Below are positions 43,407 through 56,256 of a stretch of 64,000 nt of DNA, one piece after another. Source of the stretch: Lepidodermella squamata (Eukaryota; Gastrotricha); the NCBI GenBank assembly GCA_047495785.1, contig JBLDXI010000023.1, positions 496,001 to 560,000 of the forward strand. The letters are read 5' to 3'. A program made the translations under genes and the position numbers. The notes beneath the pieces are model-generated. The model had not been told where the DNA came from, ran no database searches, and worked only from the letters and a program-made list of their open reading frames with translations. Positions within the stretch are counted from its first letter, which is position 1; every line of letters begins with the position of its first letter.

Positions 43407-46400
43407 ATGAGATCGATTTATCTACTGTTATTGGGAGTATGTTTCACAGGCGCAGACTTCTATGTCAACTATAACAGCGTAAGAAACATGAAGAAGTTGA
43501 AACTCATACATCAACAGCTTGCTTTGCCAGGCTTTCAACCAAGCAGTCACATCGGGCCAATTTTCGACCGTTCGGCAAATGCTGAATTCCGGCCTCGTCA
43601 ACGCGAATTCTACATCTTATTACAGCCCAGGCAGCGAAACCTCAGCACTCGTGAATGCAGTTCGAACGAATCAAAGTTACAAAATGGTCGATTTCTTACT
43701 GAAAAATGGCGCAAATGTTGAGGCAAGGGATGGTGCGAGAACTGCATTTCTATGGGCTGCGAGATTTGGCAGGCTAGATGTAGTGAGACTCCTCGTGGAA
43801 AAGTACAAAGCTAAAACGAACGTCCGAGATTCGAGAAATCAGACGCCGTTGATGCTTGCACTCGACGGTCCAATCACCCAAGATTATCTTCGGCTTGTAT
43901 ACTACTTGTTACCCTTCGAATCGCCTGAATACAGAAACTTCGACGGACAAACTGCCCTGCATAAACTTTGCAGTGTAACAACAACTGATCCAATGCCTTT
44001 TGCAAAATTGCTGGTTGAGGAGTTCGGAATGGATGTTAATTCGAAAGATAACAACGGCAACACACCGTTGATTATTGCAGCAGAAACTGGCTATTCTACC
44101 GCTTTGCTCAAGTACTTGGTTGACCAAGGAGCTGATCCACAGGCGAGGAACAACCGAGGCGATAACATGCTGCTTCGAGCTTGTTCAATAGCTCAAACTG
44201 AGCTGGGCTATTTAGCATTCATCAAGTTGGCAATCGAAGTAGGCGATAATGACGAAAATTCAAGGTCGTTGGCTGCTTGCTTTGATCGCCTCCAGAATGG
44301 CCGTGAATACTGGATTGATGACTGGGTTATTGCCGATATTGTGCGGTACCTATCAAGCAAAGGCTTTGATTTAAACGTGAAGAGTGGATATACTGGCTAT
44401 AACGCTCTGCTTCGGGCAGCTTTAAATAATCAGTTACTTACTCTTGACGCGTTAATCGATCTGGGTGCTGATTTAAATGCGACGAATGACAAGGGTGAAA
44501 CTGCTTTGGACTTGGCGACGTCGTGGAATAACAAAAGGATGTGGCTATTCGGACACAAAATTGTGTGTCACGCAATGGCTATTCGAACACAGTGTGTGTG
44601 CGTGACTGGCTACTCGAACACAAGTGGGCGTGAAGTGGTGTGTGCGCGCATTCGGCTATTTGAACACAGCATCTCAAGTCACCTGCTAATCACCGAAATC
44701 CGGATTTTAACAACTTTTTGTTAGTCCGGAAAATGCTAAAACTGCGAAAATTCGAAATACCAGCATAACGGGAAAATACCCGGTCCAAAATTCGAGCGCA
44801 CATTAGAATCAGCAATAAAGGCGATAAAGCAGTAAAGCAATAAAGCAATAAAGGCCGCTCTCTTTGACTTTGGGTCGCGGCCATCGAGTCTGGCAGGAAT
44901 TCCGATAAAAGGCTGCTGCGCGGCGTGATTGCAACTGATAATTAGCGATTTGATAGCTCGAATTTGACTCCGCCGGACGTCATCTTTCGGTTTGATTTCA
45001 ATTTGGCTTGCCGGCGGTCTTAAAAGCGCGCGGCGAGGTGAGACCCCTTGATACCATTGGAGGCGCGGGCAGTGAGGATAGGTTTAAAATCAAGAATACA
45101 TGACACTAGCAGGGATAGTCTTTGAAATTATGCTAAAAACGCTAAATCCGTCTTAAATCCGGTCAATTACCGTCTTTTCGCTAGCCTACCGTTATTCCTC
45201 GACTTCGAGGGGTGTGTTCGAATAGCCACTTCCGCGCACACACCGCTGTGTTCAAGTAGCCAATCACGCATACACAGTGTGTTCAAATAGCGAAAAGCGC
45301 GCACACAATGTGTTCGAATAGCCATTGCGTGACACACATTTCGCTGTGTCCGAATAGCCTCGTCCATAACAAAATTGGCTTTGCGAACTTGAGAAGAAGA
45401 GGCGCCGCCTTGGCTAAAGAGATGGTCATTAAATCATCGACCAGTCGCCTACTCACCACTCCACGAAAGAGTTCATCCAAGTTTTCGAGGACGTCGACAG
45501 ACATCACTGCTACCAAAACATTGCCATTGACGCCCAGCGATGCGGCGATCGACGCTGGTCTGGAACCGATTGTTGGATCTATTGTCAAGGCAAGATCAAC
45601 TTTGGCAATGAACACCACGACTGTACGATCGGTCGTGAAACCAGAACGAAGCAAAGAGCAAGATGAGGTGGACTCGGTATGTTGTTTTCTTGCATAGTCT
45701 GAAGTCTGAGGTGTCGGCCATAAGTAGATTGCCTAGTTTTGCCAAATCAGCAAAAAATTATGGGGATTCGGGAAATTCAGCTGAAGAACGACTATAGCGA
45801 AGAGGTACCGATCCTTTTATTTTAGTTTATCATAGTTCGAGCATCAGGCCTTGAAGTCTTGAAAAAAGAGAATAAACTTAGTTCAGTACTTGAAATGCTC
45901 GATCGGCGCTGGTTAGTATTGACGTCACATGACGCCGGGCAGAACTAGGGCACCACCCACGATGCCAGTTACCATCTTTCTCGTGTAACGTGCCATCATG
46001 GTTTCAACGCGATTCCGCGGCTCACATTTTTGTTTGATAACGGTATAAGCTATGGAATTGTTTTAGTCGATGAGAAACAATTGAAAGATATAAATTGGAA
46101 TATCAACATTTAGGCCATCCGAGCTTACAGAGCAAAACGTGAGGGAAATAGAGCAGCAAACTGCCATCAAGGCATACGACGGGTTTAAACCTGTTCCACA
46201 CAATACGCGACTATCAAATTAACTTCTAACATTTTTCTTCACTTTTTCGGCAGAGATTTGTCAGCTATGTCACGACTGGGAACGTGAAAGCTGTTCGTAA
46301 AATGATTCGGCTGAAACAAGCACGAGGAAACGCTATTCTATTCAAAAGTTATAGCGAACAAATGAATTGCAAACATTTCAATTACTATCGACCTATCCCA

Positions 46401-47726
46401 GCCGTGGCTACGGCTTTAAGCGTCAAAAAACCTTCGCTGAGAATGCTTCAGACTCTACTCCAAAACGACGGCGATGCAAACGCGATACATCCCGAGTTAG
46501 GGAAATCCGCACTAATTCTTGCCACGGAACAACGTCGTCTTGATCTCGTTAAATTACTCGTCCAGCATGGGGCCGATGTTGACATGGAAACTAATGGAAC
46601 AACGGCAATACTCGTCGGTGCCTCAACAAATCTAGAAATTGTGACATTTCTATTCTCGCAAGGAGCTTCTAAAAATGTGAATCAAATCATTTTCGCTGCC
46701 TGCCGAATTAAGTCAATGCCGGCTCTTCCTATGGTTAAATTCGCTATTGAAGAAGCTGGAAATGCTGTTTCCGGCACGGATATACTGGGTAGAACTCCGC
46801 TGGCAGTCGCAGCCATGTACTTGAAATTGCCAGATCGCTTGCAAGTCTTCGAATATTTGATATCGAAAGGAGCCGATATTCAAACCAGGATAAATTCGAC
46901 GAGACACAGGTACCAAAATTATACATTGCTACATCAAGCAGCCCGTTTAAACGATTCAAGACTGGCAAGATTTTCAATAGAAACTGCTGGCATCGGCCTT
47001 GAAGACCGAGAATCAACTGGCAAAACGCCGTTAATGATTGCAGCTAGTAAAAGTTCACAAAAGATTGTCAATCTTCTGGTTGATTCGGGCGCGGATGTAA
47101 CGGCCACTGATAAGGATGGGAACAACGCATTTCTGCTGACTTGTAAAAACGACGACGCGCTTCTCTTACGGGCCAGACGATTTGCAAATTTTACAGGAGT
47201 GGACGTGAATTCCCAGAACAAAAACAACGACACGTGTCTGACTCTAATTCGAGACGAGTATCCATTCAACGGTTTTGCCAAATTCTTAGTTCGAAAAGGC
47301 TACGATATCAATAGGAACCTTGGAAGAGGGTTTACTGTTCTGCACATAATCGCAACTCACGGCATCGCGAACAATGCTATCGAGCTGATTGCAGCTGGGG
47401 CTGATGTTGAGGCAAGAAATGATGCTGGTCATACTCCGCTCGATTTGGCATTGCTTCTCGGGAATTCACAGTTCGCCGATATCCTAACAGCTATCAAAGC
47501 AGATGTATCTGAACCGAGAGAGGCAGCAGTTAGTTCCACAATGGCTACCGCCACAACAAATGATGATCAATACGACGATGAAGCAGATGAAGATTACGAT
47601 TATGAGGACGATGATGAAGATGATGACTATCCTGACGATAATAGAGACGATGAATATACTGCGCCCCATAATGATTTTGTTTGGCGACCTCAATGCAAAG
47701 TCGGGAGAGAATTGGAAGGCGTGTAA
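43407..47726 (+). CDS. Secreted ankyrin-repeat protein B4, exon 2 split by a transposon
   Basis: Exons 43407-43478 (MRSIYLLLLGVCFTGADFY), 43531-45676 and 46254-47726. Exon 2 is interrupted by an 829-bp element at 44537-45365. Left of it the frame reads ATSWNNK and right of it IGFANLRRRG; dropping the element and one copy of its 9-bp duplication brings the frame back, so the host gene was otherwise intact. As it stands translation would run into the element and stop at 44724, after block 1. Exon 3 opens RFVSYVTTGNVKAVRKMI, has a complete block 2 and the longest acidic tail of the family (DDQYDDEADEDYDYEDDDED). Either a recently disrupted gene, a block-1-only protein, or an allele with a polymorphic insertion. 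Confidence 0.8.
44537..45365. mobile_element. TIR transposon with 9-bp target duplication inside ANK exon
   Basis: The ends share GGCTATTCGGACACA and GTGTGTCACGCAATGGCTAT in inverted orientation. Further subterminal copies of GGCTATTCGAACACA lie inside both ends. The flanks carry the perfect 9-bp repeat ATAACAAAA at 44528-44536 and 45366-45374. Nine bases fit Mutator-like or Merlin-like elements. No transposase is encoded; non-autonomous. Confidence 0.92.
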
Positions 47727-48076
47727 GCATACAAGATGCTGTTTTAGCAAGGTTGCCATCGGAGTATTGTTTGTTAAAAAATCGCCACTCGAAGTGTTCA
47801 AAGCCGGAGGTTGAAATACCATCTAATTTTTAATTCGATTATTTACCGGAATAAACTATAGGTAGTACGAGTAATATTCTTTCGTTCTTTGTCACTTCTT
47901 TTACTACTACTTTACTTGCATATAAACTTCATATTTACTTCATATACTTGCAAACGAAAGACATTTTCAGACAGCAAACCCCTGAATTGCCTCTCCACTA
48001 CCTTATTATCATCTTAATTATTGCCAAAAAATGACGTAATATTTAAAATTTAAGTTTTAAAATTTTAATTTTGGGT

Positions 48077-48200
48077 CAGTGCGCGAAGTAGGATCCTCGA
48101 GGGGGTATTTTCAGGCCCAAATTTTATGACCAAAGGCCCCCCTCCCCTGTGGTTTTTTGGGGGATTCGTTTGGCTGCGCCAAACTCACTCGAGGTTCCAG
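48077..48200. mobile_element. hAT-like MITE, one end only
   Basis: CAGTGCGCGAAGTAGGATCC starts a stretch that follows the 7545-7700 element in reverse orientation through GACCAAAGG and GGTTTTTTGGGGG. The other end is not recognisable. Confidence 0.6.
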
Positions 48201-49204
48201 ATCGGGGGCAAATTTTATTTCTCCTTGGCTAGCCATAGAGTATTCCCTTATTTCATCATTTCCCTCATAGGTATTTATTTACATATTTATCATTCATTTA
48301 TCCTTCATATTTGTCATATTTACACCATCTTTATTGTGGTTAAACACTGAAAACCGTAGGCGGCCTGCTTTTTGCCGCTCAGCATTGGCGCGCGTTTTTC
48401 AAGAGCCACTGATAACGCGTCATACATAAGGCCAAACAGTTTGGCATCAAGTGAGCTATAATAACTTTCTACTCACGTGCTGACTGGCCTTTGATATGAT
48501 ACATTGAAAACTAGGATTTTGTAGACGAAAATTGAAACCTTATTTTTTAGTATAATGGCCGCGGCGCGTAATTCTCCTGTTTTTCGAGGTACAAAATTGT
48601 GGCGATTAGCCGAGTGCGGTCTATATTCGAGTGCTGTCGTTATTTTTCCCAAGTTTCGATTTTAATAGGCAGCAGCATATTTCCCCTGAAAATTAGCTTG
48701 TAGGCGTATGCATTGAATAGGGATCACATGATTTTTTGTCACTATTCGACTCTCCCAAGGTGAATTTAATCTGTTGGCATACTCGAGAGGGTGTCTGGAG
48801 TCAATAAAGGGTGTCAGCGGGCGGCTTAAGGTCGCTGAGAGCTAATCGCTTGAACTATGCTGTAATTAAACTATGCGGCCTTTATTAACGTCTGAAGTTA
48901 CTTTTAAGGGTGATTTTGCGGCGATTATTCAGGCGCGGCCTTTATTCGGGCGCGGCCTTTATACTAAAAATTATACTAAAAACATCTCTTTCCAGAGGAA
49001 TTAAACAACAATTCCCTCACAAATACTAAAAATTCTGAAAGAATCGGGTATCCATAAAACTTATATATTTTCGATAGCTTATATCATCCTGGTAAAGAAA
49101 ATATTTGTTTTCCGAACATTTCCGACCATTCTTCAACAATTTGTCCGCCCCGAAATAATCGAAACATTTCTATATTCGTGATTTTGTGACCTACTAAGCA
49201 AAAA

Positions 49205-49310
49205 AGTACCTTTGCAACCTCAAATTTTGACACTATGACATGAGCATAAGCGTCCGATCTTTCCTTTATCTACGGAAAAACCATATTAGAAACTCATGGA
49301 AAGTCAATAT
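49205..49310. repeat. Partial copy of 17303-17844 element
   Basis: GTACCTTTGCA, ACACTATG and AAGCGTCCGATCTTT follow the order seen, inverted, at 17388-17470. Confidence 0.45.
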
Positions 49311-49655
49311 CGATGAAATAACCTAACAAACCTTCTTTACCTACGCTCAGGTGAAATGTTCTTAGAAGTGCTTAAGCTCCGTCTTTCACTTGTCGCGGCT
49401 CATTTGTTTTTCTTTCTTATCTATTGTTGTTTAGTTTATATAGGTAAATACATAGGGAATTCCCGGATGTTGCAGATAAAATTATCAGAATATTTACGAA
49501 TTGTGAGGAGGTCGTCGTACTGTTTTGCAGGATGTTAACAGCCTGCGTTCTTTTTGATAAAGACATTCATACCAATTTTGCAATAATCTGTTAGAGTATT
49601 CTTGAATATTCTCATTAGTTATTATCTAACTTTTGTTTCTTATAGTATAAAAATA

Positions 49656-50405
49656 ATGCCAGAACTGGACAAGTCGATTTCGGCGGGCCTGTCGACGACC
49701 GGTCCGTACGTGTCGCAAAATATATGTTATACAAAGGATTTCAATATTGGACCGCTCCACGTCGGCGCTCAGACTTGTTTGGAGAATGGCCTTCCGAATG
49801 CAGGTCTCTACATTTCGGTAGACTTACCTAAAAATACGAGCTTGGAATTAGGCGCTAGTGCTAAAGGTCTTTATGCCGAAGTCGGAAAAAATATTGGTGA
49901 TTTTAACCTCTTGATTGCTGAAAACTCACATTCATTGGGAAATCCACAAATAAATCAAAAGTTCAATGGATCGTTTGATCAACCATACCAACCATACCAG
50001 GAAGTTAGACCATACCAACCTATAGACCTGCCATCGATACCTGATCCACCGAAAACTCCTTATCAACCATATGTTTTACCTGATCGGCCCTGGAAACCAG
50101 ACCCTCCTTTTGGAAATTCTTCATGGCCTTCTCAATGGCAGGAGTTGAGAGTAAACCCTTCTAGAGAAATTGAAGATCTTGCTCATGCGGACACTCTTCG
50201 CTGTGCCTTTGGTCCATACAAAATGGTTCCGCCGGAAGAAAGTCCCGAAATTAGACTTTCAGTCAAATCACCCAAGTTGGTTCATATGTCGGATTACCTA
50301 ACGCCATCCCCGGCGACACCCATCTTTGATCCAAAGATGGGCGATTTCATTCAGCCTGCCACAATGCCGTCGTCATGGCTGCTGCAACAACAGGTGCGTC
50401 CATAG
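49656..50405 (+). CDS. Orphan protein with Pro/Tyr-rich centre
   Basis: A single open frame of 249 residues from ATG 49656, which follows a possible acceptor (TTCTTATAG) so an upstream non-coding exon is likely. Residues 1-105 are rich in Gly, Ser and alternating hydrophobics (SAGLSTTGPYV, GAQTCLENGLPNAGLYISVD), probably beta structure. Residues about 108-170 are Pro/Tyr-rich with QPYQPYQEVRPYQPID and PDPPKTPYQPYVLPDRP. No signal peptide, domain or family was recognised. After about 50365 another frame opens with a hydrophobic Ala-rich segment, so the visible C-terminus may be a frameshift product. Confidence 0.6.
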   Translation: MPELDKSISAGLSTTGPYVSQNICYTKDFNIGPLHVGAQTCLENGLPNAGLYISVDLPKNTSLELGASAKGLYAEVGKNIGDFNLLIAENSHSLGNPQINQKFNGSFDQPYQPYQEVRPYQPIDLPSIPDPPKTPYQPYVLPDRPWKPDPPFGNSSWPSQWQELRVNPSREIEDLAHADTLRCAFGPYKMVPPEESPEIRLSVKSPKLVHMSDYLTPSPATPIFDPKMGDFIQPATMPSSWLLQQQVRP

Positions 50406-52192
50406 CTGCGGCTGCTACATTTGCTGGATTCATGAAAACGAAGGCTATTCGGAAAAACATATTCTTTTGAAAAAAACATGATAATCGAATCACAGAAACT
50501 TCTGCTATTGAAGCGAATTAATTGTTGAATATAATCGACTAAATAAAGGCTGAAAATGAAATTAAACTGAATTTAAAGATGTGTCGACCACGGACCGCTA
50601 TCTGTCGCTTCCATTTACTTTCGCTGTTATGTAATCGCAATTTTTCTACATTTTTAAAAGCGCTTGAGCTTTGATAATTCTGCGGAATTTTTACATCCAC
50701 TCGTAAGCGGCTACGGTAACCAGCAGTCATTTGGGGCAAAATGAACCTTTGGGGCTAATTGGCCAAAAATGGAGGCTTTCGCATTTTTATCGATTGCTCT
50801 AAAACTACAAGGGCAAACTTTGCAAAATTCAACAGGCCTCCTACAAGCCCCTGATATACACTCATGTAAGTCTTTAGCCAGGTATGTCCCAAAATGAGGT
50901 CACAGCATGTTTTTGCACAGACGTGTGTTTAGGAGGTAAGAATGACCCCCTTTAATTTTAATTACGGTTGAGCGAATGTTCGATTCCTCATTAAGGTGAA
51001 TTTTTTTGCGTCGCATTTAATTTTTTGTTAATTTTCCTCATTTTTTTCAATTGGATTTTTCCGTTTTTTCTGTAGTTTTACTGCTGAGTAGCTTTTAAAC
51101 GTCCCCCCGAACAAAAAATGCCGGGGACACAAGGCGATAGTTTGAAATAATTAAAAAGGGATATTAACAAAAAAAATTAATAAAATTAAATGCCACGCAA
51201 AAAAGTGCTACGTTATGAGCAGGAATCGATCCGTCGCTCTTCAGATCACACTTGTAGGGAATGCTTTGCCTCTTTCATGATAGTCGCGACCATAGACAAT
51301 AATGCAAGATCAGAAACTTACAGTTCTCACATACAGTGCACCTTTGTTATAACGAACCGGTCTTATAGCGAACTTCGACTATAACGAGCAAAAATTAGTG
51401 GCACGAGCCAAACTACGCACTTTTACATGTTGCCAACCTCGTTTATAACGAACTTTTTATAGCGAACTTTTGGCAATAACGAACGATTCTGGGTGGCTCG
51501 GCGGCAGCTTTAAGCGTGATATTTACATGGTTCTATAGCGAACTTAGGTCTCGCGCGCGTTCATACTCGAAAATTTCATGTATTTCATCAATTTTGGGGA
51601 TTCAATTTTATGATCCATTACGACTTATAATCACGCTTCTGAAGAAGAAAGAACTCGACGAGCACTTGTATGAGCATTTAGACTCTACTTCTGACACTTC
51701 TTAAGCCGAACCATCCTGAAAATTGGGGTCTTGCAATTTTTTCTAAATTTCTCTACTTCGTTTGTAACGAACTTTGCTTATAGCGAACTTTTTAAGTGGC
51801 ACCGTAGTGGTTCGTTATAACGAAGGTGCACTGTAGTGTAAAATTGCATCAGCTGCAAGGGATTAGCGAGCCTGCTTGTTTACTTTCCACGCTCTTTTAA
51901 CGAGAGGGAGATCGCATACTTGCATTGAAAAATTATCGATTTTGAAGATTGATTTCTCAACATGGCTAGTGAGCTCAATTCCTGTTAAAATTATGGCTTG
52001 CAGGGAATTTCGCGGGCTATCTAAATCACTAAGGTTTATTTCAGCGCCAATTTCGGTTGATTTTCTACTCAATTTCAAAAACAACCCTTTTCCGGTAAAA
52101 CTGCGAAAGTGGCTCAAGTTCGCGGGCCGAAATTTTACATGCCATCGTATCGGAAAAATCGACAGTAAATTCTGCTAAATAAAGTGTAGAGT
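50406..52192. other. Intergenic with Tigger-like MITE
   Basis: No gene was seen. The alternative C-terminal frame of the preceding ORF runs to 50470. The element at 51334-51833 is the only structured feature. Confidence 0.5.
51334..51833. mobile_element. pogo/Tigger-like MITE, 500 bp
   Basis: Inverted ends CAGTGCACCTTTGTTATAAC and CAGTGCACCTTCGTTATAAC are flanked by TA on both sides (51332-51333 and 51834-51835), typical of Tc1/mariner pogo-type elements. TATAGCGAAC and TATAACGAAC words repeat inside both ends. No complete transposase. Confidence 0.88.
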
Positions 52193-54775
52193 ATGGAACT
52201 CCATTTCTCTGGGCTGCGAGATTTGACAGGCTGGAACTTGCAAGACTCCTTGTGGAAAATTGTGGAAAAACTTTTTGGTGCCGCAACAACTGATCCAGTA
52301 CCTATTGCTAAATTGTTGGTTGAGCAGTGGCTGGCTATTCCATACTATTACTCCAGTACCTGATCGAACAAGGAGCCGATCCTCTCAGGCGAGGAATAAC
52401 AATGGCGATAACATGTTGCTTCAAGCCTGTTCAATGGATCAAGTTGAGTTCGGCCACTTAGCCTTCATCAAGTTTGCGATTGAATTAGGGGGGAATGACA
52501 TTAATTCGAGGTCAAAATATGATAGCTGCAACCATCGCCTACAGAATCGGCGTTATTACGAAAATTGGCGGATAGATGATTGGGATCTTGTCGAAATGAT
52601 GCAATACTTGTCTAGTAAAGGCTATGATTTTAACGTTAAGGATGGATATTCGGGCTTCAACGAGTTGATGTCTGCAGCAGCTTTGGTTGATCAAAGGAAT
52701 ACTCTTGAGGCTTTGGCATACTCTGGAGGCGAGGTGCTGCCGTGGCTAAGGAGCTAGTCACCAAAAAATTGACTAGCCACGCAGCTACGACTCCACGAAA
52801 GAGTTCATCAACTATGTTCACGGCATCGACAGCCATCACTGCTACTAAACTTTGGCCGTTGACGCCTAGCGATGAGGCGATCGACGCTGGTCTGCAGCCG
52901 ATTGTTAGATCTATTGTGAAGGCAATTTCTAGTGCGGCTAAGAACTCCACGACTGCACGATCTACCATGAAAGCAGTACGAGCTGAAGGACAAAGTGAGC
53001 TGAACTCAGTAAGTAACCGTTTCTTGATTCTTGTCAGTGAAAATCATACTTCCTTCACTGGTCTCCTCAGTAATGAAATGTCAACTGCCGAGTCAAGTTT
53101 ACCAACAATGCCCTGGAAACAGCATTTGTACCTAATGCTTCCCCATAGCAGCCTGGGCTAGTAAATATCAACCTTAGAATTATAAAACTACAATAATTGA
53201 TTGTTCGTTAATTTATAATTTGAATGTTTTCTAACATGATTCCTCAACCCTTGGCTATGGCGAAGAAGAACTCGCCATAGCCTACGAACATTACTCAGTG
53301 AGCATAAAGCATAATTGTAATCAAAATTGGACGTTTCTAATGTCAAAACAAAACTAGGCTAATTCTATTATCATTTCTATTTTTGGCACAGACTTGTTGG
53401 CTTTCTAAAGACGATGGACGTTAATGACGTTCGCGAAATGATTCGACTCAACCAATCCCGGGGGGACGCTCTTTTAATCGAACACCGGACTTATTACGTT
53501 GATTGCAGGTATGTCAATTACGACCAAGCTATCCCAGCTGTTGCTGCAGCTTTGAGCGTTAAAAATACTTCTCTGGAAATGCTCAAAATTCTACTCGAAA
53601 TCGACGGCGATGTGGATGCAATTCATCCAAATTTCAAGAAATCCGCTCTGATGCTTGCAGCAGGACAAGGTCGTCTGGATCTGATTAAATTACTCGTACA
53701 ATTCGGCGCAGATGTTGATTTGGAAGCGAATGGAAGAACGGCGATACTCGACGCTGCCTCAAAGAATCTTGATATAGTAAAATTTCTCATTTCGCAGGGA
53801 GCTACTAAAAACTTGGATCAAATTATTTTCGAGGCTTGCCGGATTTCCTCAATGCCTGCTCTCCCCATGGTTATATTCGCCACTGAGGAGGCTGTGAATT
53901 CTGTTTCTGACACGGATATGCTAGGCAGACCTCCGCTTGCAGTCGCAGCCATGTACTTGAAATCGCCAGATCGTATTGAGGTCTACGAGTATCTGCTATC
54001 AAAAGAGGCCGATGTTGGAACCAGGATAAATTCAGCTTGGTACAGATACAAAAATTACACATTGTGCATCCAGCAGCGCGATTAAATGACTCGAGAATAG
54101 CGCGATTTCTAATCAAAACAGCTGGCATTGGCCTTGACGACCGTGATTCAACTGGCAAGACTCGTTGATGATTGCAGCTATCAACAACTCGCAAACAACT
54201 GCCAAGCTTCTAGTTGATTCTGGCGCGGATGTAACGGCTATTGATAACGATGGCAATAACGGTTTTTGTTGACTTGCATAAACGACGATGATCTTCTCAT
54301 GCGGGCCAGACGATTTGCAAATTTCTCTGGAGTGGACGTGAATTCACAGAACAACAACAACGACACGTGTATAACTCTGATTCGCGACGACTATCCTTTC
54401 AACGGCTTTGCCAAATTTCTTGTCCGAAAAGGCTATGACATAAACCGGAAACTGCGAAGAGGAGATACTGTTTTGCACATTCTCGCAACTCGCGGGACCA
54501 TGAAGAATGTTCTTGAGTTGATTGCGGCTGGATCTAATGTTTTTGCGCGAAATGACTATGGCTATACCCCACTTGATTTGGCGTTGTTTTTCGACAATTC
54601 GCTAGTTGTGGAGGTCTTAAGAGCTGTCGAAGCTTATGAGCGTGATAAGGAAGTCGGTGACGATGAAGACAATGCAGGCGTTGATAACCGCAAGGACAAT
54701 ACAGACGAGGAGTATACTGCAGCCCGAGACAAGTTAAAACGCCAGCCACCACCCTTTCCATGCAACACTTCGTAG
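52193..54775 (+). pseudogene. ANK pseudogene B5
   Basis: Block 1 starts abruptly at TPFLWAARFDRLELARLLVE with no signal exon, and has deletions joining the third repeat to the fifth and then to GYSILLLQYLIEQGADP. The linker (LTPSDEAIDAGLQPIVRSI) is intact to a donor at 53009. In the block 2 exon the acceptor CAG found in paralogues just before AGA TTT GTT is CAC (53387-53389), so splicing is compromised. Frameshifts follow near 54065, 54165 and 54260; the frame then runs to a stop at 54775 with the usual acidic tail. Part of block 2 is almost identical to B6. Not expected to give a functional full-length protein. Confidence 0.88.
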
Positions 54776-55800
54776 GCACACCTACAGCGGAGGTTATCAA
54801 TGCTTCATAACTTGCATCACTCATTGTTTCATGTTGGGGTTTAGTTCATTTGCTCTCGGATCTCAGATAAAGGATTATGTAATATTTCTGAGTGATATGA
54901 GATGTTTTAATATTATTATTTACTGCGAAATAAAAACAGATTGCAACTCGCATTGTGCTCCCCAATAAACTTGCCAGTTGGCGAGTCGATGTGTTCAAAG
55001 TAAGGGTCTCTTTTGCGTCCGAGTGCTGAGTCATGGCAAAGACGACGCTCTCACCCGACCACTACGCGTCGTTTTGGCGCTCATCGTATCTTGTCTTCGT
55101 ATCGCATTCGTATTCGTATTCGTATCGCTTCTTGTCTCCAGCGAACATACCAGCTAACGCGTTTCCAGAATTATTTTCGAGATACATGCGATAACCGTAA
55201 AACGGCGAAAAAATGATCTTCCCGATCGTAGCTGAGTTGTAGCTGGTCATTTTTCACGGTGAACGGTGAACTGCCAATTTTAAAAGCTGCTCGCAGATAT
55301 AGTAGGATGTGAATGTACGCGTAGTCCCATATTCAGAGAATTGTTTAATTGCAAGGTCTAGCGTGTTTCTTTTATTCTCCCCGGAATTTCGAGAAGCTCA
55401 GGCTTAGGCAGCAGATGACAGATGTAAACACCAGAGGTTTTCCCTTCATGAGGGAATAAAAAATACACCCTTACATTGTTCAACACTTTTTAAATGCGCC
55501 TTATCATCATTAGCCACCAGTTGAAATATCACTTTAGTTTATTCTTGGAATGATTCTTTTTCCAGGTATTCAAAATTGAAATAAAATGGAATTTCAATAT
55601 TATATGAATAATCAATTTTCCGCTAGCAGATGAAATAGACCCTTGTATCCTTCTTCCGGCGACTACGTTTTAATTAAATGTTCAGCAAATACAACTCAGC
55701 CTTTGTAGGTGTATTTATAATAATAAAAACAGTGAAAAATACTTTGCACGATGTAAAATCCCAAGTGAAATCAGCTATAAGTCTAGAGTAATTCCAAACT
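54776..55800. other. Intergenic
   Basis: A short ATTCGT tandem stretch lies at 55095-55130. No gene was recognised. Confidence 0.45.
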
Positions 55801-55905
55801 ATGGCTATTCGCTCCGAAGCTGTTTTGCTTGTCGTATTTGTAGTTATAGCTCTCGAAAACATCACCAATGTGGCTGATGCTGGTTATATTAGCATATTCG
55901 TTTAA
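55801..55905 (+). CDS. Short ORF with signal-peptide-like start
   Basis: MAIRSEAVLLVVFVVIALEN followed by 14 residues and a stop. It looks like a signal peptide and could be the first exon of the gene whose exon lies at 56257-56652, but no splice in the right phase was found. Confidence 0.3.
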   Translation: MAIRSEAVLLVVFVVIALENITNVADAGYISIFV

Positions 55906-56256
55906 TTAGTCGGAATTAACAAAGTTCTAACCACAGGGCTACTCGATTCAATTTATATTGGAACCCGATACCACGGTTAGTTGTATTGAGGAACATATTT
56001 GTTTTGAGTAAAGGAGTGAAGTTACAGCCAGTGCTACGATATATGTGAAACCCCAGTTCAAGCTACATTGGATCCAGAGATTTGGCATACCAGCTCCAAC
56101 AAAAGACACGCCATATTGGCCAAATAGTATTCTCAGCAACTCCTCCAGCCATGGGTACATATATCTATATGATTCTGTTTCAAGAATGGCAAGTTTGTTG
56201 CTATTTTTTTGGTGTAATCATTGATATTTGATCACTAGTTAAGCAGCCTTTTCCAG

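Larger units (their letters stand above)
47727..49655. other. Intergenic, repeat-rich
   Basis: Holds a MITE fragment at 48077-48200, GCGGCCTTTATT words repeated at 48879-48965 and a partial copy of the 17303 element at 49205-49310. No gene was seen. Confidence 0.5.

Noticed and set aside
47484-47822. Minus-strand ORF rich in Ile and Val, apparently membrane-like.
   Set aside because: Antisense of the acidic tail of ANK B4.
51190-51260. Possible minus-strand tRNA (ATCGATTCC).
   Set aside because: T-arm stem mismatched and no D-arm or acceptor stem.
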